Below, one piece after another: positions 1-4,758 of a stretch of 10,990 nucleotides of DNA. This DNA is from Patescibacteria group bacterium (GTDB lineage: Bacteria; Patescibacteriota; UBA1384; XYA2-FULL-43-10; CAINNR01): NCBI GenBank assembly GCA_028690755.1, contig JAQVAO010000009.1, positions 1-10,990 on the forward strand. Reading direction: 5' to 3'. The notes under the pieces are model-generated. The model made no database searches and was not told the DNA's origin. It saw nothing but the letters and a program-made list of their open reading frames with translations. Each line of letters opens with the position of its first letter. Positions within the stretch are counted from its first letter, which is position 1. Both the position numbers and the translations under genes were made by a program.

Positions 1-330
1 GAAATATCAAAGGTGGATGGAACACTAATAATCACTGCTGATCACGGTAACGCTGAACAGATGGTTCAGCTTAAAGAGATCGGCGATCGAGAAACTTTCC
101 ATACTCTAAATCCAGTGCCTTTTATCTTGGTTAGAAATGATTTAGCGCAGTCCAGACCAACTGTCGCTGGCCAAGAAATCCTAAGCAAGATGCTTTTCTC
201 TAGCCACTCTCTGGCAGACATCGCCCCCACCATTCTCGACTTGATTGGACTGGACACGCCACCAACTATGGAAGGTAAAAGTTTGCTAAAATATTTAATA
301 AGGAACGAAAATGGACAACATCTCAGTTGA
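1..330 (+). CDS. gpmI: 2,3-bisphosphoglycerate-independent phosphoglycerate mutase, C-terminal part (5' end outside window)
   Basis: This is the last 109 codons of a gene whose reading frame is open to the window edge. The enzyme interconverts 3- and 2-phosphoglycerate in lower glycolysis, in the cytoplasm, using two divalent metal ions in an alkaline-phosphatase-type fold. Visible marks of the family are TADHGNAE at fragment residues 12-19, where the Asp and His are metal ligands, and FHTLNPVPF starting at residue 33, whose His is another ligand. The closing stretch SLADIAPTILDLIGL followed by GKSLL is also typical. The stop TGA lies 20 bases inside the next gene (pduL), so the two are probably translationally coupled in one transcript. 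The neighbours continue the flow of carbon from glycolysis to acetate. The N-terminal half and the catalytic serine are not in the window. Family assignment is firm. Confidence 0.95.
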   Translation, partial: EISKVDGTLIITADHGNAEQMVQLKEIGDRETFHTLNPVPFILVRNDLAQSRPTVAGQEILSKMLFSSHSLADIAPTILDLIGLDTPPTMEGKSLLKYLIRNENGQHLS

Positions 331-886
331 AATTGAAGTTTCCGCCAGACACATTCATCTTTCAAGAGATGATTATAATTTTCTTTTTGGTGAAGATAGC
401 GATTTTAAAATAGTGAAACAACTGAGTCAAGAGGGTGAATTCGCAACTGATAAAAAAGTCAAAGTCATTGGTCCAGAAGGATCAATTGAAGCGAGATTTT
501 TAGGACCATTCCGTAAAAAAACGCAACTTGAGCTTTCAACTACTGATTGTTTTGAAATCGGAATATCCGCCCCCTACGCGATTGAAGTATCTGAAGAAGC
601 AGCAGAGATTAAACTAGCCGGCAAAGAGGCCGAGATAAGAAGAAACTGTGCTATTATTGCTAGACGACATCTCCACTGCAATCCGAAAGAAGCCAAAAAA
701 CATAATTTTACACCCGGCCAGCTTTTAGACTTAACTATTAAAACCGAGCGAGGCGGCGTTATATATTCTGATGTTGTAGTCAGAATCGCCGATCACTACC
801 GGATGAGAGTTCACCTAGACACAGATGAAGGAAATGCGGCAGGAATAACCGAACAGTCAAAAGGAATTTTAACACTGGAAAAATGA
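311..886 (+). CDS. pduL: PduL-type phosphate acyltransferase (phosphotransacylase)
   Basis: 191 residues. PduL enzymes exchange CoA for phosphate, acetyl- or propionyl-CoA + Pi to acyl phosphate + CoA, and are unrelated in sequence to Pta. Visible family motifs are VSARHIHLS (residues 10-18), GPFRKKTQLELSTTD (65-79), ARRHLH (117-122) and HLDTDEGNAAG (168-178). The His pairs at 14/16 and 120/122 match the known zinc-binding positions of the family's duplicated beta-barrel. The protein starts directly at the first barrel, with no N-terminal microcompartment-targeting extension, so it is probably a free cytoplasmic form. The ATG at 311 is preceded by AAGGA at 300-304 and lies inside the end of gpmI. 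The stop overlaps the ackA start as ATGA, so the gene is tightly coupled to acetate kinase. The likely role is acetyl-CoA to acetyl phosphate. The acyl preference cannot be read from sequence. Confidence 0.94.
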   Translation: MDNISVEIEVSARHIHLSRDDYNFLFGEDSDFKIVKQLSQEGEFATDKKVKVIGPEGSIEARFLGPFRKKTQLELSTTDCFEIGISAPYAIEVSEEAAEIKLAGKEAEIRRNCAIIARRHLHCNPKEAKKHNFTPGQLLDLTIKTERGGVIYSDVVVRIADHYRMRVHLDTDEGNAAGITEQSKGILTLEK

Positions 887-1875
887 TTTTAATAATAAAT
901 ACCGGTTCATCATCAATAAAATACAAACTTTTTGATAACGACTTTTCAGAAGTTATTTCTGGCAATTTTCGGGTCGAAGGGAAAAACTATTCTAAATCAA
1001 TCGCAGATATTATTGCGCAAACTCATGGGTATATAGATGATATAAAAATAATTGGCCATCGCGTGGTTCACGGTGGGAATGATGCTGATGAAATCATGCC
1101 GGTATCTCTAGATACAATGAAAATAATTAAAAAGTATTCTCCTTTAGCTCCGCTTCATAATCCACCAGCGGCCGAAGTAATCAAAATTGCAATTGAGAAA
1201 TTTCCTCAGACCAGGCAATTTGCCGCCTTTGATACTGCATACTTTAAAAATCTTCCGAAATTTGTAAAGACTTATCCCATAAACAGAGAAATCGCTGAAA
1301 AATATTCAATTTTCAAATATGGCTTTCATGGATTTTCCCACCAAGAAATGGCTCTTCAATTTGATCCTAATAAAAATAGAAAGATTGTTACTGTTCACCT
1401 TGGAGCTGGTTGCAGTGCTTCAGCAATCTCTTCTGGTAAGCCGATTGATACTTCTATGGGATTTACCCCAATTGAGGGGTTACCAATGCAAACTAGATCC
1501 GGAGATCTAGACCCAGAAATCGTTTTGTATTTGGTCGAAAAAATCGGCATTAAAAAAACTAAAGAATTAATTGAGTATCGATCAGGTCTTGCGGGAATTT
1601 CTGGCAAATCGGGTGACATGCTAGAGCTTCTTGAAAGCGATGATGAGTATTCGAAGCTGGCGATTGAAATTTTTTGCTATCGTATAAAAAAATACATTGG
1701 CGCTTATGCAGCAGCACTTGGCGGAATAGATGCAGTCGTGTTTTCAGGAGAGATTGGATATGGTTCAGAATTTATCAGAAAAAAAATTACTTTTGGCCTA
1801 AAATACCTGAATTTCAAAACTGAAAAATTAAAACCTAATGAAGAGTTAGCCATCGCGAAAAAGATAAACAAATAG
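883..1875 (+). CDS. ackA: Acetate kinase, unusually short form
   Basis: Converts acetyl phosphate + ADP to acetate + ATP. It belongs to the ASKHA superfamily and acts in the cytoplasm. Recognisable motifs are IINTGSSSIKYKLFD (residues 4-18, with N6), GHRVVHGG (58-65, with R60), APLHNPP (89-95, with H92), KYGFHGFSH (145-153, with H149), VHLGAGCSASAI (171-182), MQTRSGDLDPE (202-212, with R205) and NEELAIAK near the C-terminus (319-326). These match the substrate-binding and catalytic Asn, Arg and His positions of characterised acetate kinases. The length is 330 residues against about 400 for the family. The shortfall is mostly between residues 20 and 58 and in loops. The ADP-site motif, usually GGIGENS, reads SGEIGYGS here (288-295). 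The ATG overlaps the pduL stop by four bases (ATGA). Butyrate kinase is a less likely alternative, because pduL is adjacent. Confidence 0.93.
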   Translation: MILIINTGSSSIKYKLFDNDFSEVISGNFRVEGKNYSKSIADIIAQTHGYIDDIKIIGHRVVHGGNDADEIMPVSLDTMKIIKKYSPLAPLHNPPAAEVIKIAIEKFPQTRQFAAFDTAYFKNLPKFVKTYPINREIAEKYSIFKYGFHGFSHQEMALQFDPNKNRKIVTVHLGAGCSASAISSGKPIDTSMGFTPIEGLPMQTRSGDLDPEIVLYLVEKIGIKKTKELIEYRSGLAGISGKSGDMLELLESDDEYSKLAIEIFCYRIKKYIGAYAAALGGIDAVVFSGEIGYGSEFIRKKITFGLKYLNFKTEKLKPNEELAIAKKINK

Positions 1876-1895
1876 AATTTTAATTTTATTTCCGA

Positions 1896-1908
1896 TATAC
1901 TTGAGTGA
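1896..1908 (+). promoter_or_regulatory. Possible -10 element for a leaderless korA transcript
   Basis: The gap between ackA and korA contains TATACT at 1896-1901, one mismatch from the bacterial -10 consensus. A transcript starting about seven bases downstream would begin at or next to the korA ATG at 1908, as leaderless mRNAs do. No convincing -35 element is seen at the usual distance, and the region is AT-rich, so this could be chance. Confidence 0.25.
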
Positions 1909-2963
1909 TGGATGGAGGATATTTGGAAAAGTTAAGTTATATAACTGGTAATGAAGCTGCTGTTCTTGGCGCTATTGAAGGAGACGCCGAAAGTTTTTTT
2001 GGTTATCCAATCACTCCAGCAACAGAAATTTTAGAGGGCTGGATAAGGAAGGCGGAAGAAAATAAAAACCTAAACTATCTGCAAACCGAGGATGAAATTG
2101 CCGCCGGTTTTGCTGTAATTGGTGCCCTGCTTGCCGGTAAAAAAGCTTTTACTGCTACAGCTGGAATTGGACATGTTCTAATGCAAGACCCGATCTCAAT
2201 GGCAGAAAACGAGAGGTTACCTTTTGTCGGAATTATTGCACAGCGTGGGGGTCCATCTACTGGAACCGTTATTTACTCGCAACAAGAACTAAATTTAGCG
2301 TCTTACGGTGGTAACGGAGATGGTTTGAGAATTGTTTATTCTGCCAGCAGTGTTTCAGAAGTTTATTATTTAAGCCAAAAAGTATTTTCAATTGCCTGGA
2401 AATACCGATTTCCAACTTTCCTCTTAACTGACGGCTACCTGGCAAAACAACGAGTAAATACGAAACTTGAAAAATATTTAAAACCATTTCCATCTTCAAA
2501 GATATTAAGAGAAATGAAAGATAAACCAACTCATCTTAGAAACTGTTACGGCTCAGAGATTGAATTTGCAAATATTTTGAAAAGAAATATTGCCGATTAT
2601 AAGTCATTAATTAACAAAGTTGCAGAATCAGAAAGCTACAAAGCATCAGATTCGAAATACTTGATTATCGCTCACGGCAGCGTCGCTTCTGCTGCGAAAG
2701 ACTCAGTAGATATTTTACGCAACAGCAATGTTAAGGCTGGCTTATTGCGACCGATAACTATCCGGCCTCTTGATTCGAGAAACATACGAAGACTGGCGTT
2801 AAAAGCAGAAAAAGTATTTATAATTGAGTCGGCATTTGAGCAATTCGCCAGGATGATAATTTTCAAAGTTCCAGAAATTGCAAATAAAACAGTAAAAATA
2901 TACAAACCAGCAGAGGGATTCACGCCCGACGAAATTGCTAGTTTGGTTAATGAAAAAATATGA
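1908..2963 (+). CDS. korA: 2-oxoacid:ferredoxin oxidoreductase, alpha subunit
   Basis: This is the alpha subunit of a thiamine-pyrophosphate-dependent oxidoreductase that decarboxylates a 2-oxoacid to acyl-CoA and reduces ferredoxin. Numbering from the ATG at 1908 (351 residues), GYPITPATE (32-40) is the YPITP motif that contacts the 2-oxoacid. EDEIAAGFA follows (61-69). QRGGPSTGT (112-120) is typical of KorA/VorB-type subunits, and the C-terminal third is the transketolase-C-like domain. The gamma domain is not fused here and is encoded separately downstream (korC). The start is uncertain. GTG 1905 and ATG 1908 are in frame, and a TTG at 1923 follows a GGAGGA at 1914-1919 with a short spacer. 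The stop overlaps the korB start as ATGA. Substrate may be pyruvate, 2-oxoglutarate or a branched-chain oxoacid. The pduL-ackA neighbours favour pyruvate, but that is inference. Confidence 0.9.
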   Translation: MDGGYLEKLSYITGNEAAVLGAIEGDAESFFGYPITPATEILEGWIRKAEENKNLNYLQTEDEIAAGFAVIGALLAGKKAFTATAGIGHVLMQDPISMAENERLPFVGIIAQRGGPSTGTVIYSQQELNLASYGGNGDGLRIVYSASSVSEVYYLSQKVFSIAWKYRFPTFLLTDGYLAKQRVNTKLEKYLKPFPSSKILREMKDKPTHLRNCYGSEIEFANILKRNIADYKSLINKVAESESYKASDSKYLIIAHGSVASAAKDSVDILRNSNVKAGLLRPITIRPLDSRNIRRLALKAEKVFIIESAFEQFARMIIFKVPEIANKTVKIYKPAEGFTPDEIASLVNEKI

Positions 2964-3709
2964 CAAAGACCATCGATAAAAATTTTTCAATGCCGAAATG
3001 TTTTAATGAAAGATCAAAACCTAGTTTATATTGCCCTGGCTGCGGTCAAAGCATTTTTTTAAAGCACTTGGGCTTTATAATCGATGATCTGGAAATTCAA
3101 GGTAAAACTACTCTTGGAATTGATATTGGCTGTTCACTTCTTGCATGGAACTTTTTTAATTTTGATATCGTCCAAACACACCACGGCAGATCTGTACCGG
3201 TTGCTGTAGGTTATAAATTGTCCAATAAACGAAGAATTGTTATGTCAATTATGGGTGACGGCGGTGGCTATGCCATCGGCTTACAATCACTGTTACATGC
3301 GGCTTTTAGAAATAATCCAATATCAGTATTTGTCCTCAACAACACCGGGTATTCAATGACTGGAGGTCAAATGGCACCAACATCGATTCCAGGAGAAATT
3401 ACGACTACTTCCCCCAGCGGGAAAGACCCAAAAAACTCTGGTAAAGCTTTCCACGGTCCTGAGCTAATCAAACAGATATCGGATAACAGCGCATATATAG
3501 CCCGGGCATCAGTTTCAAATCCGATAATGCTGCAAAAAATGATCAAAAAAACACTTGAAAATCAGATCAAAAATAACTCTTTCTCCTTCTTGGAAGTTTT
3601 GACCCCTTGCCCAACCAATTGGAAGACAACGGCTTCCGAGAGTTTTAATTTTTTATCTAAAATGGAAAAGGAATTTCCAATCGGGGAAATGACTAAAAAT
3701 GAAAAATGA
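2960..3709 (+). CDS. korB: 2-oxoacid:ferredoxin oxidoreductase, beta subunit (TPP-binding)
   Basis: 249 residues forming the TPP- and [4Fe-4S]-binding catalytic partner of KorA. YCPGCGQS (24-31), DIGCS (55-59) and HHGRSVPVAVGYK (74-86) lie in the N-terminal half. MGDGGGYAIG (98-107) with NNTGYSMTGGQ (127-137) is the TPP/Mg motif region. Cys25, Cys28, Cys58 and Cys217 (in TPCPTNW) occupy the four positions that hold the iron-sulfur cluster in characterised archaeal oxoacid:ferredoxin oxidoreductases, so the cluster is probably intact. No Shine-Dalgarno is evident. The ATG overlaps the korA stop by four bases, so translation is probably coupled to korA. The end overlaps korC by 11 bases. The protein is smaller than some family members but contains every expected motif. 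Confidence 0.92.
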   Translation: MTKTIDKNFSMPKCFNERSKPSLYCPGCGQSIFLKHLGFIIDDLEIQGKTTLGIDIGCSLLAWNFFNFDIVQTHHGRSVPVAVGYKLSNKRRIVMSIMGDGGGYAIGLQSLLHAAFRNNPISVFVLNNTGYSMTGGQMAPTSIPGEITTTSPSGKDPKNSGKAFHGPELIKQISDNSAYIARASVSNPIMLQKMIKKTLENQIKNNSFSFLEVLTPCPTNWKTTASESFNFLSKMEKEFPIGEMTKNEK

Positions 3710-4526
3710 TTTAACAAAAATTGTCATATCGGGCGAAGGCGGCCAAGGAATCCAAACAATCGCTAAGGTGCTAGCCGAATCATTTAAAGATTCTGGTTTT
3801 TACGTTTCTTATATTCCTCAATTTGGTCCGGAGCAACGAGGAGCACCATCAATATCATTTATCCAATATTCCACGAAAGAAATTAAATACCCGCGTTTTT
3901 ATAAAGCTGATTATTTAATTGTGCTGCGAGAAAGAGCTATCCCAGCGACTACCACCTTTGTTAATAGCAAAACAAAAGTAATCTTTGATTCATCGACTAT
4001 CAGACCAAATGTGATAAAACAAAGTGAGAACAAAAAAGAAGCCGTTCCGGCAACTAAATTAGCATTTGATTTATTTGGCAAGAAAAATCTTAATCTGATA
4101 ATTAGCGGTTACCTAACAAAATTATTTTCACTTAATGAAAAAGCTGTTTGGAAAATCATAAAAAACCAACTCCAAAAAAAATTTTCAGAAAAAAAAGATC
4201 TTGAAGACAATGCTCGCAATGCATTTATTTATGGATATGAATTTACTTCAGAAAAGAAAAACTTCTCTCAGCCAACATTTAAAACTAACAAAACGATAAT
4301 CATCTCAAAAAACCGAGAGAGAGAGGCGTTTATATCGCCAGAGCTCTGTAAAGGTTGTGGAATTTGTATCGAGAAATGCCCCGTTGGCGCTTTGAAATTT
4401 GGCGATGAAATAGGGGTTTACGGAAACCCTATACCAGAAATTGATATAGATAAATGTATCAATTGTGGCAACTGTTTTCGATTTTGTCCTGATTGTGCAA
4501 TAAAAGTAAAAAAGAAAAGTAAATAA
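3699..4526 (+). CDS. korC: 2-oxoacid:ferredoxin oxidoreductase, gamma subunit fused to a 2x[4Fe-4S] ferredoxin domain
   Basis: 275 residues in two parts. Residues 1 to about 185 are the gamma (catalytic CoA-side) domain, with ISGEGGQGIQT (10-20) and QFGPEQRGAPS (41-51), both characteristic. Residues 210-275 form a bacterial dicluster ferredoxin domain. Cys217, 220, 223 and 227 make the first CxxCxxCxxxCP motif, and Cys253, 256, 259 and 263 make the second, with an extra Cys266. The domain therefore corresponds to the delta (KorD/PorD) subunit, which is usually a separate gene, and it would pass electrons from the KorB cluster to soluble ferredoxin. The ATG at 3699 lies in the end of korB, with a GGGGAA at 3683-3688 upstream. 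The basic tail (KVKKKSK) is short. The order alpha, beta, gamma-delta completes the complex. Gamma and ferredoxin assignments are firm, and the substrate is not known. Confidence 0.92.
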   Translation: MKNDLTKIVISGEGGQGIQTIAKVLAESFKDSGFYVSYIPQFGPEQRGAPSISFIQYSTKEIKYPRFYKADYLIVLRERAIPATTTFVNSKTKVIFDSSTIRPNVIKQSENKKEAVPATKLAFDLFGKKNLNLIISGYLTKLFSLNEKAVWKIIKNQLQKKFSEKKDLEDNARNAFIYGYEFTSEKKNFSQPTFKTNKTIIISKNREREAFISPELCKGCGICIEKCPVGALKFGDEIGVYGNPIPEIDIDKCINCGNCFRFCPDCAIKVKKKSK

Positions 4527-4533
4527 TACTCTT

Positions 4534-4611
4534 ATGGCTTGGTACTGGTGGATTATCGTATTTATTATGCTCGCGACCCTGATCTATTGGGCCTTTATCG
4601 AAACGAAGTGA
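4534..4611 (+). CDS. Possible 25-residue Trp-rich single-pass membrane peptide
   Basis: A short ATG-to-TGA frame begins 7 bases after the korC stop. It encodes 25 residues. MAWYWWIIVFIMLATLIYW is followed by a short end that closes with the charged residues Glu-Thr-Lys. The near-continuous hydrophobic stretch of about 20 residues would suit one transmembrane helix, and four of the 25 residues are Trp. It looks slightly richer in G+C than the flanking sequence. No Shine-Dalgarno precedes it, so expression would depend on read-through coupling from korC. I do not recognise it. It may be a real small membrane protein or a chance frame, and only conservation in relatives would decide. Confidence 0.35.
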   Translation: MAWYWWIIVFIMLATLIYWAFIETK

Positions 4612-4615
4612 CTCC

Positions 4616-4639
4616 CGCTTGAATTAAGCGTCTAGTTTT
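4616..4639 (+). terminator. Weak terminator-like hairpin before tRNA-Ala
   Basis: CGCTT (4616-4620) and AAGCG (4626-4630) form a perfect 5-bp stem with a GAATT loop, followed shortly by a four-T run (4636-4639). It lies between the kor operon and the tRNA gene, where a transcript end would be sensible. The stem is short and the T-run is poor and not immediate, so termination here is only a possibility. TTGAAT and GATAAA in the same stretch could instead be a weak promoter for the tRNA. Confidence 0.25.
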
Positions 4640-4658
4640 GATAAATTGAAGGTGGTTG

Positions 4659-4734
4659 GGGCCCGTAGCTTAGTTGGTAGAGCGCCTCCATGGCATGGAG
4701 GAGGTCAGGAGTTCAAGTCTCCTCGGGTCCACCA
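4659..4734 (+). tRNA. tRNA-Ala, anticodon GGC
   Basis: A 76-base cloverleaf is complete. The acceptor stem is GGGCCCG (4659-4665) with CGGGTCC (4724-4730). It contains a G3-U70 wobble pair, the classical alanine identity element. The D arm is GCTT/GAGC. The anticodon stem is CCTCC/GGAGG around loop ATGGCAT (4690-4696), which places anticodon GGC at 4692-4694, reading GCC and GCU codons. The T arm is AGGAG/CTCCT with loop TTCAAGT. A73 and an encoded CCA end the gene at 4734. It sits 24 bases before the leuS ATG and is probably co-transcribed with it, so 3'-end processing would release an mRNA with a very short leader. Confidence 0.97.
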
Positions 4735-4758
4735 ATCTTGAAACTTAATTTTGACTTA

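Noticed and set aside
4659..4734. tRNA-Ala as an integration (att) site
   Set aside because: No integrase, no duplicated tRNA 3' end and no mobile genes are visible on either side.
4690..4758. N-terminal extension of LeuRS starting inside the tRNA gene
   Set aside because: The added residues (MAWRRSGVQVSSGPP and so on) are simply the translated 3' half of tRNA-Ala. They resemble no LeuRS N-terminus, so ATG 4759 is preferred.
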